Assembly (NCBI RefSeq): GCF_000969835.1
Contig: NZ_KQ033912.1
Span: forward strand, 1,539,961 to 1,603,960
DNA length: 64,000 nt
Reading direction: 5' to 3'
Source of the DNA: Parabacteroides goldsteinii DSM 19448 = WAL 12034
GTDB taxonomy: Bacteria; Bacteroidota; Bacteroidia; Bacteroidales; Tannerellaceae
The notes beneath the pieces are model-generated. The model worked only from the letters and a program-made list of their open reading frames with translations. It had not been told where the DNA came from and ran no database searches. Every line of letters starts with the position of its first letter. The first letter of the stretch is position 1. Positions 33,398 through 45,293 of the stretch are shown here, piece by piece. The translations under genes and the position numbers were made by a program.

Positions 33398-35398
33398 TTA
33401 ATAAACTATACTCACACTCAAACGCCAGGAACGTCCCGGCATTGGATAGTATTGAATAATATCATATGTTTTGTCACCCAGGTTAATCACTTCTCCCTGC
33501 AAACGCAACTTACATTTTTTTACCACAAACTCACGGTTAAGGGATATTCCCTGTTCTACATATCCGGCAATCAGGTTGCTTTCTATGTTTTGAGGCAAAG
33601 CATACCTATCACCCGCCGCAGTCAAGCTATAAGAGACGTTGACCCACGGATTCTCCAAGGTCAACGATGCATTTCCCGAATGTTTCGGAGTATATGGTAT
33701 CTGATCCTTGTAATTTTTTGCATCAGGATCAGTTATATCGATTGCTTTCTGAAAACTATATGTAGCAGAGAGGAGTAAGGTCATCTTTGCCGGCAGAGAG
33801 GTTTCAGATGAGAAATTCACATCCAGACCTTTGATATCGACTTCTCCCATATTCATCATCTTCCATATATACATCGTCGGAATAGCAACAATCTTGTCCT
33901 TCACCTTATTATAATAACCATCGGCCGAAAAACTCAGATAACGAAAGAGATTCCCAGCTTCCCCGCTCCAGGTCAGCCCCAGATTATATTGTGTAGCCTT
34001 TTCCGGTTGCAGGTTCGTATTCCCCATACGGAGATAATACAGATCGGTGAAAGTCGGAACACGGAAAATATCTTTGTAAGAGGCACGTACACGAAAGGCA
34101 TTATCGGGAAAAGGCCTCAACGATACGCTAACCGCAGGAGACAAACGTTTGCGGTCGGCCGGTTTATCGCCCGCCTTTACTTTGTCGGTCATATAAGTGC
34201 CCAGCAAACTGGCTGTTGCTGTAAACATCGAGTTCTTATATTGGGCGGATAATACCGACAGTGAAGTCAAACGCTTGGGTTGCGGGGCATTCATAAAATT
34301 ATTATCCAGCATATTATGGGCTAAATCAGTCGTAAGAGAGGTTGAGAAGTTCTTCCAGGGTGAATAAAGTACGCCTACCGAACCGTAATACTCTTCCTGG
34401 GTATTCAAATCCTCTTGCTTACCTCCTGAGTATTTATTACTTACATCACGGTATTTGCTGAAAGAGTAATTATACTTGGCATGTGCCTGTAAAGATAAAT
34501 TGTCCGTTAATTTGTTGGAATACTGCAACTGAGTAAAGAAATTATTGTTCCACAAGCGTTCCCGGTTACTGTTGCTATATAATATCACCGAACCGGGGAG
34601 TCCGCGTTCGGAATCGTAATAATAGACCTTACCGGTCAATGCTCCCGCCTTACCCAGGTCGCCATACAGATTACCTTCCAGGCGAAGTGCCTGGATATCG
34701 CTGTTCTTCCTTTTTTCTTCCGTTACAACATCTCCGTTTACCAAAGTAAAAGGGTATTCCCCTTTTGCACTTAGCCAGTCGGCATGTAAAGAAGCGGAAA
34801 AGCGGTTACTTATCTTCTGTTCATAACGAAGCATCGGGTTGAACAAGCCAAAAGAACCACCTTTCGCTTTCGCCTGAAGATTCATCGGTTTTCCATCGAA
34901 TACAGGCTTACGTGTCTTCACACTCAACGCCCCTGCCGACGCATACATCCGTGCCGTCTGGAAAATATCATCCGATTGCCCGATCGACAGTGAGATCATC
35001 TCCACATTATCCAACGAGAAGCGGCTGATATCCACCTGCCCGCTCTGGGCATCCGTGATCGTTACGCCGTCATAGCTGACAGCCGTATGTTGTGCTCCCA
35101 GGCTACGGACTGAAACCGTCTTCAGTCCTCCTATCCCACCGTAATCTTTCACGGTAGCACCGGAGAAACGTTTAACAGCCTCCGATAAATCCTGTATGCC
35201 GAGCCGTTCGATACCCGAACGGTCCATCACTTGTAAAGGTGTAGCTTCGCGGGTTGTGGAAGGACGCGCCTTTTCCACGACCTCAACACCTTTCAGCTGG
35301 TGATAAACAGTCGTATCGATCTGCTGTGCGTGCAGAACAGGCACGCACAGAAATATGCCTGTCAGGCATATAAATACTATAATAAATAATGTACGCAT
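33398..35398 (-). CDS. btuB: TonB-dependent cobalamin receptor
   Basis: 666 residues. Signal peptide (MRTLFIIVFICLTGIFLCVPVLHAQ); plug domain (LKGVEVVEKARPSTTREATP, SEAVKRFSGATVKDYGGIGG, VSVRSLGAQHTAVSYDGV); 22-strand barrel to the C-terminus, ending in a typical aromatic-rich strand (RSWRLSVSIVY). It imports cobalamin or related corrinoids with TonB energy. First gene of the btuB-btuG-btuF-like operon, directly behind a cobalamin riboswitch. No carboxypeptidase-like domain precedes the plug. Confidence 0.9.
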   Translation of the reverse strand: MRTLFIIVFICLTGIFLCVPVLHAQQIDTTVYHQLKGVEVVEKARPSTTREATPLQVMDRSGIERLGIQDLSEAVKRFSGATVKDYGGIGGLKTVSVRSLGAQHTAVSYDGVTITDAQSGQVDISRFSLDNVEMISLSIGQSDDIFQTARMYASAGALSVKTRKPVFDGKPMNLQAKAKGGSFGLFNPMLRYEQKISNRFSASLHADWLSAKGEYPFTLVNGDVVTEEKRKNSDIQALRLEGNLYGDLGKAGALTGKVYYYDSERGLPGSVILYSNSNRERLWNNNFFTQLQYSNKLTDNLSLQAHAKYNYSFSKYRDVSNKYSGGKQEDLNTQEEYYGSVGVLYSPWKNFSTSLTTDLAHNMLDNNFMNAPQPKRLTSLSVLSAQYKNSMFTATASLLGTYMTDKVKAGDKPADRKRLSPAVSVSLRPFPDNAFRVRASYKDIFRVPTFTDLYYLRMGNTNLQPEKATQYNLGLTWSGEAGNLFRYLSFSADGYYNKVKDKIVAIPTMYIWKMMNMGEVDIKGLDVNFSSETSLPAKMTLLLSATYSFQKAIDITDPDAKNYKDQIPYTPKHSGNASLTLENPWVNVSYSLTAAGDRYALPQNIESNLIAGYVEQGISLNREFVVKKCKLRLQGEVINLGDKTYDIIQYYPMPGRSWRLSVSIVY

Positions 35399-35449
35399 AT
35401 ATCAAGTTCCATCAACACCTTACCCGAGGCATTGTATATATAGAATAAT

Positions 35450-35632
35450 GGCAGGTTTTCTGACTTGTTCTCCCATGATCGGCCGCCTTCCCAAGGATCC
35501 TAAAATCCTCAGTGGCAACAAGATTTGCCGGGGTTGCAGAACTTACAGCTACGGGTACAGTTCCGGACTTGCACCGGATTCCCTATTACTAACGGTCAGC
35601 GGAAGCCAAACCGTTACACCATAATCCGGTGA
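35450..35632 (-). ncRNA. Cobalamin riboswitch of btuB
   Basis: Read on the minus strand it has the standard order of conserved elements: GGAATCCGGTGCAAGTCC near 35580, an ACTGTACCCG segment, GCCACTG, GGGAAGGCGG, and the B12 box AGTCAGAAAACCTGCC ending at 35450. It lies 51 bp upstream of the btuB start, so B12 represses uptake. Confidence 0.93.
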
Positions 35633-35640
35633 CAAAAATA
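35633..35640 (-). promoter_or_regulatory. -7 box of the btuB riboswitch transcript
   Basis: On the minus strand TATTTTTG, matching TAnnTTTG, immediately before the riboswitch. The same arrangement occurs at the two other riboswitches in this window. Confidence 0.6.
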
Positions 35641-35907
35641 CAAATAATATCAATTACTATACCTGATAATTTAAAATACTACTCCTGGTAATATAATTTA
35701 ACAGATCAGACCACCATCCCCCAAACCACTCCGCACACAAAATGCCACTCCTTATTCTTCAAAAAACAGCGTAATTTTTCCTCAAATTGTTCCATATCAC
35801 AAAACAATTGGTTCATTTCAGAATGACTATAAAATTAGTTTAAAGTTTAACTAAATGCAAAAAAGCCAAAAAAGTAATATGTTCGGGTTTCCGACAGGTT
35901 GTTTTCG

Positions 35908-35915
35908 TAATATTG
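35908..35915 (+). promoter_or_regulatory. Candidate -7 box of the ATP synthase operon
   Basis: TAATATTG differs from TAnnTTTG at one position, 42 bp before the atpD start. Between 35641 and 35907 the sequence is AT-rich, and I see no gene there. Confidence 0.35.
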
Positions 35916-35924
35916 CACGGTTGA

Positions 35925-37475
<1,551 letters not shown>

Positions 37476-37481
37476 AAACGT

Positions 37482-37718
37482 ATGGAACTGGAAATCATAT
37501 CCCCTGGTGGCGCTTTATTCAAAGGAGAGACAGATTATGTATCCTTTCCGGGTACGGCAGGCTCGTTCGACGTCCTGCCCCATCACGCTCCGATGATCGC
37601 AGCCCTGGAAGAAGGCGTTATCCGGTACCAGACAGATGAAAAGAAAGAACAAGAAATAAAAATACAGAGCGGATTCGTCGAGATAAAAGACGATATCCTG
37701 TCCGTATGCATCGAATAA
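37482..37718 (+). CDS. atpC: ATP synthase F1 epsilon subunit, short form
   Basis: 78 residues, only the N-terminal beta-sandwich (LEIISPGGALFKGETDYVSFPG, FDVLPHHAPMIAAL). The C-terminal helical hairpin that inhibits hydrolysis in the 130-140-residue bacterial forms is absent. It lies 6 bp after atpD. It connects the gamma stalk to the c-ring. Confidence 0.9.
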   Translation: MELEIISPGGALFKGETDYVSFPGTAGSFDVLPHHAPMIAALEEGVIRYQTDEKKEQEIKIQSGFVEIKDDILSVCIE

Positions 37719-37730
37719 AAAAATACGATC

Positions 37731-38159
37731 ATGAGCGGTAGATTAAGAATGAAGCTAATGGGCTTGACTACCTTTATTAATGTAGTTATCGGCGTCTCCC
37801 TGGGAGGCTTGTTATACACCATCTGGCCTTCGCATTATTTTGAGTGGTATCCGTCGATACCGGTGTTTTACTGGTTAAGCAGTATGTTAATGATCTATTT
37901 TCTGGATCATGTCAAACGGAAACACGGAGACGTCACGGTCGTTACTTATATGGTAGTCCGCCTTTGCAAATTCACGCTCGCACTGGTTTTCCTGTGGCTT
38001 TATGCCGCTTTGGTCGGACAGAACCTGAAAGCCTTCGGCTTCACGATGATGTTGTTCTATTTCATTTATCTTGTACTGGAAACATATACATTGTATCTGT
38101 TTGAGAAAAAGAGAATGATTAGTGAGAAAAAAGAAAAAGATGAACAGAATAAAAAATAA
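37731..38159 (+). CDS. Small membrane protein of the ATP synthase operon (AtpI-like)
   Basis: 142 residues with four hydrophobic segments (about 10-30, 44-60, 70-95, 100-120) and a Lys/Glu-rich tail. Its position, between epsilon and subunit a, is where Bacteroidetes carry an AtpI-like protein that helps c-ring assembly. Sequence similarity to classical AtpI is weak, so the assignment rests on size, topology and place. Its end overlaps the start of atpB by 20 bp. Confidence 0.65.
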   Translation: MSGRLRMKLMGLTTFINVVIGVSLGGLLYTIWPSHYFEWYPSIPVFYWLSSMLMIYFLDHVKRKHGDVTVVTYMVVRLCKFTLALVFLWLYAALVGQNLKAFGFTMMLFYFIYLVLETYTLYLFEKKRMISEKKEKDEQNKK

Positions 38160-39198
38160 CGGCCTGTTTTGGTTTACTTTCTTGTTACTGGTTTGCATCA
38201 GCTTTCCGGTAAACGCCTCCACGGATGCGAAACAAGGTGAGGTAGATGTGCAGGATATCGTATTCTCACACATCAAGGATGCCTACACCTGGCACATCAC
38301 GGAGTGGAACGGGAAAGAGATTTCCATACCGCTGCCCGTCCTGCTGAAAAGCGAAGAACGCGGATGGGACTTGTTCCTCTCCTCACACCTGCATCATGGT
38401 AATGTGCATCATAACTATTACATCGCCAAGGAAGGGAAACATGCCGGAAAGGTGGTAGAAAAAAACAGCAGAGGCGAAGAAGTAAAGCCCTGGGACCTGT
38501 CACTTACCAAAAACGTATGCGGCCTGCTTCTCAGTTGCGGCTTACTGCTTTTCATCGTGCTGCGTACCGCCCGTTGGTATAAAAAGCATCCGTATGAAGC
38601 CCCCGGAGGATTTACCGGGTTGATGGAGATGGCGGTCATGTTCATACATGACGGCGTAGTGAAGGAAGGAATCGGCAAAGAATATAAGCCTTTCTCTTCT
38701 TATCTGCTGACGGTCTTCTTCTTCATCCTGATAAACAACCTGATCGGTATTATTCCGATTTTCCCGGGAGGAGCCAATATCACCGGTAATATCACCATTA
38801 CCGCCATGCTCGCTTTATGTACGTTCCTGGCAGTGAACCTGTTCGCTACCAAGGAATACTGGAAGGAGATATTCTGGCCCAATGCCCCTATCTTCCTGAA
38901 GTTACCGTTGCCGATCATGCCCTTCGTGGAATTTTTCGGCATACTCACCAAGCCGTTCGCCCTGATGATCCGTCTGTTTGCCAATATCATGGCCGGACAT
39001 ACAATCATTCTGGCGTTGACTTGCCTGATATTCATCACCGCCTCGATGGGAACAGCCATAAACGGCACGATGACAATCGTATCCGTATTGTTCACCGTGT
39101 TTATGAACTGTCTCGAACTGCTGGTGGCATGCCTTCAGGCCTATATATTCACCCTGTTGTCGGCCAACTATATCGGATTGGCCAAAGTACGGGAATGA
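38140..39198 (+). CDS. atpB: ATP synthase Fo subunit a
   Basis: 352 residues from the ATG at 38140, behind a purine-rich GAGAAAAAAGAAAAA. A GTG 18 bases upstream is possible. A signal-like first segment and a His-rich periplasmic region of about 110 residues (SSHLHHGNVHHNYY) precede the usual membrane part, making it longer than the E. coli subunit. The key Arg lies in MIRLFANIMAGH, and the last helices are NCLELLVACLQAYIFTLLSA. It forms the proton half-channels. Confidence 0.92.
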   Translation: MNRIKNNGLFWFTFLLLVCISFPVNASTDAKQGEVDVQDIVFSHIKDAYTWHITEWNGKEISIPLPVLLKSEERGWDLFLSSHLHHGNVHHNYYIAKEGKHAGKVVEKNSRGEEVKPWDLSLTKNVCGLLLSCGLLLFIVLRTARWYKKHPYEAPGGFTGLMEMAVMFIHDGVVKEGIGKEYKPFSSYLLTVFFFILINNLIGIIPIFPGGANITGNITITAMLALCTFLAVNLFATKEYWKEIFWPNAPIFLKLPLPIMPFVEFFGILTKPFALMIRLFANIMAGHTIILALTCLIFITASMGTAINGTMTIVSVLFTVFMNCLELLVACLQAYIFTLLSANYIGLAKVRE

Positions 39199-39236
39199 AC
39201 AAATATATTTATTAATAATAAGATTACTAATTTTAA

Positions 39237-39503
<267 letters not shown>

Positions 39504-39516
39504 ATAAAAGTAAACT

Positions 39517-40017
39517 ATGTCATTGCTCACACCAGACGCAGGGCTTTTATTCTGGATGATCCTTTCTTTCGGAATCGTCTTTGTTATTCTTTCCAAATAT
39601 GGTTTCCCGGTAATCATCAAAGCCGTGGAACAACGGAAAGAATACATCGATCATTCCCTCGAATCGGCCCGCCAGGCAAACGAACAACTTGCCGGCATCC
39701 AGGCCGAAAGCGAAAAGATTCTTGCCCAGGCAAGAGAGCAGCAGAATGAGATTCTGAAACAAGCCCTGGCCGAAAAAGAACAGATTATCAGCGCAGCCCG
39801 GCAAAAGGCATCCGCTGAGGCACATCTGCAACTGGAGGAAGCGACACGCCGGATAGGGGAAGAAAAGGACAAAGCCATCCGCGAAGTCCGCACCGAAATC
39901 GCCGACCTGTCAGTCGCCATTGCAGAGAAAGTGATGAAAGAGAAAATCAGCCGTACCGATGAACAGGAAAAGATCATCAACGGGCTGCTCGACAATGTTT
40001 CGTTTAGTAAATCATAA
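39517..40017 (+). CDS. atpF: ATP synthase Fo subunit b
   Basis: 166 residues. One N-terminal membrane helix (GLLFWMILSFGIVFVILSKY) is followed by a long charged helix with Ala/Gln/Glu-rich heptads (QAREQQNEILKQALAEKEQI) that forms the peripheral stalk. It lies 13 bp after atpE and 3 bp before atpH. Confidence 0.93.
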   Translation: MSLLTPDAGLLFWMILSFGIVFVILSKYGFPVIIKAVEQRKEYIDHSLESARQANEQLAGIQAESEKILAQAREQQNEILKQALAEKEQIISAARQKASAEAHLQLEEATRRIGEEKDKAIREVRTEIADLSVAIAEKVMKEKISRTDEQEKIINGLLDNVSFSKS

Positions 40018-40020
40018 GAT

Positions 40021-40563
40021 ATGGACGTAGGTACAATCTCTTCCCGGTACGTCAAAGCACTCTTTTCGCTGGCAAAAGACAAGCGGCAGGAGGACCGGGT
40101 ATATGATGACATGAAGATGCTGACCATCAGTTTCGAGCAAGAGCCGGGACTGAAAACGGTGCTCGACAACCCCATCTTTCCCCTGGAGGAGAAAGTAAAG
40201 TTGCTGACTACCGCCGCCGGCCTGGAAGTATGCGAGTTGTTCACCCGTTTTATCCGCCTGGTACTTCAGCACAAGAGAGAGAGCTTGTTACCGCTAATGG
40301 CATATATTTATATCCATATGTACCGGAAAGACAAAAAGATCACCCGTGTGTTGTTCAAGACGCCGGCTCCGGTAGATGAAGCGACACAGGAACATTTAAA
40401 GAAACGGCTGAAGGAAGAAACCGGCAACACCATCGAATTCATGGGAGTGATCAAGCCGGAACTGATCGGTGGCTTCGTGCTCCGTATCGGTAATACCCGG
40501 ATAGATGCCAGCTACGCCCGGCAACTGCGGGAAATCAGAAATCAGCTAATCGAAAAAAATTAA
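40021..40563 (+). CDS. atpH: ATP synthase F1 delta subunit
   Basis: 180 residues, the usual length for the OSCP/delta family. It starts [20 protein letters not shown], the typical first helix, and ends with the sandwich segment [26 protein letters not shown]. It joins the b stalk to the top of F1. Confidence 0.93.
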   Translation: MDVGTISSRYVKALFSLAKDKRQEDRVYDDMKMLTISFEQEPGLKTVLDNPIFPLEEKVKLLTTAAGLEVCELFTRFIRLVLQHKRESLLPLMAYIYIHMYRKDKKITRVLFKTPAPVDEATQEHLKKRLKEETGNTIEFMGVIKPELIGGFVLRIGNTRIDASYARQLREIRNQLIEKN

Positions 40564-40576
40564 AAAAGAAAAACGT

Positions 40577-42166
40577 ATGACAGACCAGATAAAAGTAAGT
40601 GAAGTTTCCGCCATTTTACGCGAACAACTGGAAGGTATCAACACCACGATCCATCTGGAAGAGGTGGGCACTGTGCTTCAGGTCAGTGACGGTGTTGCAC
40701 GTATCTACGGGCTGGACAATGCCGAAGCCAATGAGTTGTTGCAATTCGACAACGGAATGGAAGCCATCGTGATGAACCTGGAAGAAGACAACGTAGGTGC
40801 CGTATTGCTCGGCCCGACCGACCAGGTAAAAGAGGGCGACACGGTGAAACGTACACGTCGCATCGCTTCCATCAACGTAAGCGAAAACATGATCGGTCGT
40901 GTAATCGATCCGCTGGGTAACCCGATCGACGGTAAAGGCGAGATTGTCGGAAAGAAATGCCAGATGCCGCTGGAACGAAAAGCTCCGGGCGTTATTTACC
41001 GCCAGCCGGTAAACGAACCTTTACAGACTGGTATCAAAGCCGTAGATGCCATGATCCCTATCGGACGCGGGCAACGTGAATTGATTATCGGTGACCGTCA
41101 GACTGGTAAAACCTCGATCGCCATCGACACGATCATCAATCAACGCAGTAATTATGAAGCCGGTAATCCGGTTTACTGTATCTATGTGGCGATCGGACAG
41201 AAAGGTTCTACAGTCGCTTCTCTGGTAAACACTTTACAGGAAAAAGGGGCGATGGATTACACGATCGTAGTCAGTGCCACTGCTTCCGACCCGGCTGCCA
41301 TGCAATATTTCGCTCCTTTTGCCGGAGCTGCCATCGGCGAATATTTCCGCGACAGCGGACGTCATGCATTGGTTGTCTATGATGACTTGTCGAAACAGGC
41401 AGTCGCTTATCGCGAGGTATCCCTGATCCTTCGTCGTCCTTCGGGCCGCGAGGCGTATCCGGGTGATATTTTCTATCTGCATTCACGCCTGTTGGAACGT
41501 GCAGCGAAAATCATCAACCAACAGGAAGTAGCCAGCCAGATGAACGACCTGCCCGATAGCATGAAAGATAAGGTAAAAGGTGGCGGTTCGCTCACTGCCC
41601 TGCCGATTATCGAGACGCAGGCGGGCGACGTGTCGGCTTATATCCCGACCAACGTAATTTCCATCACCGACGGACAGATATTTCTGGAAACAGACCTGTT
41701 CAACCAGGGAAACCGTCCGGCTATCAACGTGGGTATTTCCGTATCCCGTGTGGGTGGTAACGCACAGTTGAAAGCGATGAAGAAGGTGGCCGGTACGCTG
41801 AAAATCGACCAGGCACAGTTCCGCGAACTGGAATCGTTCACAAAATTCGGCGGCGATATGGATGCGGTAACCGCCTTCACGATCGACAAAGGACAGAAAA
41901 ATACACAACTATTGATACAACCCCAGTATAACCCGATGCCTGTGGAACAGCAAATCGCTATCCTGTATTGCGGCACCAAAGGTTTACTGAAAGAGGTTCC
42001 GCTGGATAAGGTACACGATTTTGAGAATGCGTTCTTACAGACTCTGATCACCAATCATCAGAAAGACGTACTCGATATACTAAAATCGGGTGTGATAAAT
42101 GATGAAGTCAGCCGTATCCTGGAAGAAACAGCCCACCAGGTCAGCGGGGCATATAAAGCAGGTTGA
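40577..42166 (+). CDS. atpA: ATP synthase F1 alpha subunit
   Basis: 529 residues, full length. The N-terminal barrel has [20 protein letters not shown], Walker A is GDRQTGKTS, and the C-terminal part has [20 protein letters not shown] and [17 protein letters not shown]. It carries the non-catalytic nucleotide sites. It lies 13 bp after atpH. Confidence 0.96.
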   Translation: MTDQIKVSEVSAILREQLEGINTTIHLEEVGTVLQVSDGVARIYGLDNAEANELLQFDNGMEAIVMNLEEDNVGAVLLGPTDQVKEGDTVKRTRRIASINVSENMIGRVIDPLGNPIDGKGEIVGKKCQMPLERKAPGVIYRQPVNEPLQTGIKAVDAMIPIGRGQRELIIGDRQTGKTSIAIDTIINQRSNYEAGNPVYCIYVAIGQKGSTVASLVNTLQEKGAMDYTIVVSATASDPAAMQYFAPFAGAAIGEYFRDSGRHALVVYDDLSKQAVAYREVSLILRRPSGREAYPGDIFYLHSRLLERAAKIINQQEVASQMNDLPDSMKDKVKGGGSLTALPIIETQAGDVSAYIPTNVISITDGQIFLETDLFNQGNRPAINVGISVSRVGGNAQLKAMKKVAGTLKIDQAQFRELESFTKFGGDMDAVTAFTIDKGQKNTQLLIQPQYNPMPVEQQIAILYCGTKGLLKEVPLDKVHDFENAFLQTLITNHQKDVLDILKSGVINDEVSRILEETAHQVSGAYKAG

Positions 42167-42182
42167 TAACAGAAATTAGACT

Positions 42183-43040
42183 ATGGCATCACTGAAAGAG
42201 ATAAAAATCCGTCTTGCGTCGATCAGAAACACGCAGAAGATCACCTCCGCCATGAGGATGGTGTCTTCTGCCAAACTGCATCATACGCAGACGATTGTCG
42301 AACATATGCTCGAATACGAGAGTAAGCTGAGCGCCATATTAAGGGGCACGCTGTCGGCTGAAAGTGATATGAGTTCGCCCTACGCAGCTGTTCGCGAGGT
42401 CAAACAGGTGGCTATTGTCGCTTTTTCCTCCAACAGCGGGTTGTGTGGCGCTTTCAATGCGAACATATGGAAAGAGTTAACAGTCCGTCTCCACCAGTAT
42501 GAGGCGGACGGTATAACCGTGCGCATTTATCCGATCGGCAAAAAGGTGGCGGACGAATTGCATAAAGCTGGTTATCAGACCAATGACAGCTTCCTTACGA
42601 TCGGCGACAAACCGGCCTACGAGGATGCTTCGCAACTGGCAACTGCCCTGATGGAGTTGTATATCTCTGCCCAGGTCGACCGGGTGGAACTACTCTACCA
42701 TCATTTCAAGAATATGGCGGAGCAGATACTGACCGAAAAGGTTTTCCTTCCGGTTTCCTTACCGGAAGCAGACCCGGAAAGTGCTTCGAGCAACTATATT
42801 CTGGAGCCGTCTGCCGAACAGTTGCTGGCCCTACTGCTCCCCAAAGTGCTCCATCTGAACATCTACACGACCTTGCTCGACACTGTCACTTCCGAGCATG
42901 CCGCCCGCATGCTTGCCATGCAGACAGCCAACGACAACGCCAACGACCTGATCCAGGAACTGACGTTGCAATACAACAAAAACCGCCAGCAGGCCATCAC
43001 CAATGAATTGCTGGATATTATGGGAGGAAGCGGTCAATAA
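42183..43040 (+). CDS. atpG: ATP synthase F1 gamma subunit
   Basis: 285 residues. The N-terminal coiled-coil helix starts MASLKEIKIRLASIRNTQKI, the Rossmann-like middle has VAFSSNSGLCGAFNANIWKE, and the C-terminal helix is AMQTANDNANDLIQELTLQYNKNRQQAITNEL. It is the rotating central stalk. Last gene of the operon, ending 24 bp before a terminator. Confidence 0.95.
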   Translation: MASLKEIKIRLASIRNTQKITSAMRMVSSAKLHHTQTIVEHMLEYESKLSAILRGTLSAESDMSSPYAAVREVKQVAIVAFSSNSGLCGAFNANIWKELTVRLHQYEADGITVRIYPIGKKVADELHKAGYQTNDSFLTIGDKPAYEDASQLATALMELYISAQVDRVELLYHHFKNMAEQILTEKVFLPVSLPEADPESASSNYILEPSAEQLLALLLPKVLHLNIYTTLLDTVTSEHAARMLAMQTANDNANDLIQELTLQYNKNRQQAITNELLDIMGGSGQ

Positions 43041-43064
43041 TCTTTTACATCGATAAATAAACGA

Positions 43065-43092
43065 AGCCCCGGCGAATCACTTCGGCGGGGCT
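43065..43092. terminator. Terminator between atpG and the antiporter gene
   Basis: AGCCCCGGCGAA (43065-43076) pairs with TTCGGCGGGGCT (43081-43092) at 11 of 12 positions. It lies between convergent genes. The T-tract is weak, so it may work with other factors. Confidence 0.65.
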
Positions 43093-43142
43093 CCTGGCTT
43101 TAAAATTATTATTGAACAATTTCTAACAACCAAATCTAATAC

Positions 43143-44819
43143 TTAATAGAAGAATAATATCATTAATTGGGCAGTTAGTACACGTAAAAACATTGTCAAC
43201 GGATAAACTGTAGCATAACCTACTGCCGGAACATCATTTCCCGCCGTTGCATTCGCATAAGCCAAAGCGGGAGGATCCGTCGTACTGCCAGCCAGCAATC
43301 CCATCAACGTATAGTAATTCAGTTTAAAAAAATACCTGCCAATCAATCCGATGACTAATAAAGGTAGCATTGTTATAATAAAACCGTAACCAATCCAGGC
43401 AAATCCGCCTTTATTCACGATAGTATCCACAAAACCATCCCCGGCACTCAGCCCGACACAGGCAAGGAACATAGTTATACCAATCTCCCGGAGCATCAGA
43501 TTGGCACTCTGGGTAGTATAAGTAACCAGTTTATAACGGTATCCGAAACGGCTGATCAGGATAGCGACAACCAACGGACCACCTGCCAAACCCAGCTTGA
43601 TAGGTTGAGGAATCCCTGGGAAACTAATTGGAATACTTCCCAGAATAATACCTAAAGCGATACCGATAAATATTGGAATCAAGTTCGGTTCATTCAGACG
43701 TTTCATCGAATTACCCAATATCATACTCACCTTATCGACAGCCAGTTCACTACCGACTACGGTTACACGGTCACCAACCTGCAATTGCAAACCTTGTGTT
43801 GCTACCAGTTCCACTCCGGCACGATTCACACGTGTTACATTGATACCATGCAAACGGCGTAACTGCAAATCCCCCAGTTTAGTACCCGTCAGTTCCGGCT
43901 TTGTCACCAAAATGCGGCGGCTGACAAAAGCACTTTCGGCGGGAATCCATTGTTTACGGTCCATCTCTATCTCTTGACCGATAAAGGTTTTTATAGTTTC
44001 TGCATCATGTTCAGTCGTGATCACAAATATTTTATCATCTTCTTCCAAAATCGTACTGCCGGTAACAATGTCTACTTTATTGGTCTTGTTACGCCAAATA
44101 CGGGATATGACAAATTCCCTATGCTCCAACAGGGCGGCAAGTTCCATTATCTTCCTGCCAAAAAGAGCCGGATTCTTCACTATCAACGATATAGGTGTGG
44201 CCTCACTATTATGCACATTATTCTCTTCTTCCAGCTTTTTCGTCTCCTGGTCAAAACTTATATGAAAAATATACCGGACAAACAACATGGAAAGGATGAT
44301 ACCGACGACCCCCAGCGGATAAGCAACGGCATATCCCAATGCAATCGTATCATCAGAAGTCCCCGTCATATCACTAAATGCCTGTTGAGCAGCCCCCAGT
44401 CCCGGCGTATTTGTTACTGCACCCGATAAAATACCGACCATCGTCGGAATAGGAATTCCTGTCACAAAATGTATCACCAAGGCCATCATAACTCCGAGAA
44501 AGACAATTCCGCAAGCCAGGCCATTCAAAGTCATCCCCCCTTTCTTAAAAGAAGAGAAAAAACCGGGTCCGACCTGCATGCCGACTGAATAAACAAACAG
44601 GATCAATCCAAACTCTTTAAAGAAATGAATAACAGATGGATTGATTGTAAACCCAAAATGTCCCAGTAGAATACCGACAAACAATACCAGGGTTATCCCC
44701 AGAGAAATTCCAAATACTTTGATTTTACCAAGTTGGATCCCTATGGCAATAACCAGAGACAGTAAAAGGATGGAATGTCCGATACCTTCTCCCCATAATA
44801 ATTCATGAATCCATTCCAT
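43143..44819 (-). CDS. AspT/YbjL-type antiporter with two TrkA-C domains
   Basis: 558 residues from the minus-strand ATG at 44819 ([14 protein letters not shown]). Two membrane halves each contain the antiporter-duplication signature ([19 protein letters not shown] near the C-terminus and [20 protein letters not shown] in the first half). Between them are two TrkA-C/RCK-C domains (about 205-285 and 290-370). Relatives exchange aspartate and alanine or move succinate-type dicarboxylates. Expression lies behind a cobalamin riboswitch, which is unusual for this family and suggests a role tied to B12-dependent succinate/propionate flow (inference). Confidence 0.82.
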   Translation of the reverse strand: MEWIHELLWGEGIGHSILLLSLVIAIGIQLGKIKVFGISLGITLVLFVGILLGHFGFTINPSVIHFFKEFGLILFVYSVGMQVGPGFFSSFKKGGMTLNGLACGIVFLGVMMALVIHFVTGIPIPTMVGILSGAVTNTPGLGAAQQAFSDMTGTSDDTIALGYAVAYPLGVVGIILSMLFVRYIFHISFDQETKKLEEENNVHNSEATPISLIVKNPALFGRKIMELAALLEHREFVISRIWRNKTNKVDIVTGSTILEEDDKIFVITTEHDAETIKTFIGQEIEMDRKQWIPAESAFVSRRILVTKPELTGTKLGDLQLRRLHGINVTRVNRAGVELVATQGLQLQVGDRVTVVGSELAVDKVSMILGNSMKRLNEPNLIPIFIGIALGIILGSIPISFPGIPQPIKLGLAGGPLVVAILISRFGYRYKLVTYTTQSANLMLREIGITMFLACVGLSAGDGFVDTIVNKGGFAWIGYGFIITMLPLLVIGLIGRYFFKLNYYTLMGLLAGSTTDPPALAYANATAGNDVPAVGYATVYPLTMFLRVLTAQLMILFFY

Positions 44820-44880
44820 AGTCAATCGCTTTTGAGGCACAGCAAAACTCCACGCCACAACGCGAACAAAGCTTCTCCAT
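44803..44880 (-). pseudogene. Truncated remnant of a CWC-type cysteine-rich gene
   Basis: The minus-strand frame from 44880 encodes [14 protein letters not shown] and ends after 25 codons, overlapping the antiporter start. It matches the start of the intact CWC protein at 49118 (MEKDCPRCGDSFVC) and occupies the same place behind a copy of the same riboswitch. It is best read as the cut-off end of a duplicated control region. It may still be translated and coupled to the antiporter. Confidence 0.6.
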
Positions 44881-44954
44881 GATTTTCATACACTTTAGAA
44901 TTAATATTCTTTTCGAACCATTTCCCTAACCCACGAGGAAAAACAGCCTTTAAC

Positions 44955-45130
44955 GAACGGCAGGTCTTCTGACTGACTCCCATCCTGAAGCCTTCCCGAC
45001 ACATGTCAGTGGCATAAGTTGTTTTCAGGATGTTATTAGAGCTTCACAGCAGCGGGACTGTCCGGGATTTACACCCGATTCCCTTTTAATCCGTATCATC
45101 CGAACAGACAACACGAAACCAATTCGGAGG
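44955..45130 (-). ncRNA. Cobalamin riboswitch of the antiporter gene
   Basis: On the minus strand: GGGAATCGGGTGTAAATCCC, then CAGTCCCGCTGCTGTGA, GCCACTG, CGGGAAGGCTTCAGG and the B12 box CAGTCAGAAGACCTGCC ending at 44959. About 145 bases are identical, except at two positions, to the riboswitch at 49195. A downstream stem TTTCCT...AGGGAAA (near 44925-44945) may be part of the expression platform. Confidence 0.92.
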
Positions 45131-45138
45131 CAAAGCTA
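45131..45138 (-). promoter_or_regulatory. -7 box of the antiporter riboswitch transcript
   Basis: Minus strand TAGCTTTG, matching TAnnTTTG, directly before the riboswitch. The 50 bp further upstream also resemble the region upstream of the other copy. Confidence 0.6.
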
Positions 45139-45226
45139 CAAAAATAAAAGACAAAATCAATATGATAAATACAAGTTTTTTAAACTTTTACGTTCCTGTT
45201 TATTTATAAAACTATGACATAAGCAG

Positions 45227-45260
45227 AAATCCCTGCCAGCCTCACGGTCGACAGGGATTT
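45227..45260 (-). terminator. Terminator of the carboxylase operon
   Basis: AAATCCCTG (45227-45235) pairs exactly with CAGGGATTT (45252-45260), 34 bp after the stop of the carboxyltransferase gene on the minus strand. The T run is short. Confidence 0.6.
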
Positions 45261-45293
45261 ACCATTCATAATTCTAACAACAAAATCAAATCG

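Noticed and set aside
35355..35624. 89-residue plus-strand frame antisense to the btuB leader
   Set aside because: It is the complement of a clear cobalamin riboswitch and of the btuB start, with no homology seen.
44822..45004. 60-residue minus-strand frame starting MCREGFRMGVSQK
   Set aside because: It runs through the B12 box and conserved core of the cobalamin riboswitch; the similar frame at the other copy (49119-49238) has the same cause.
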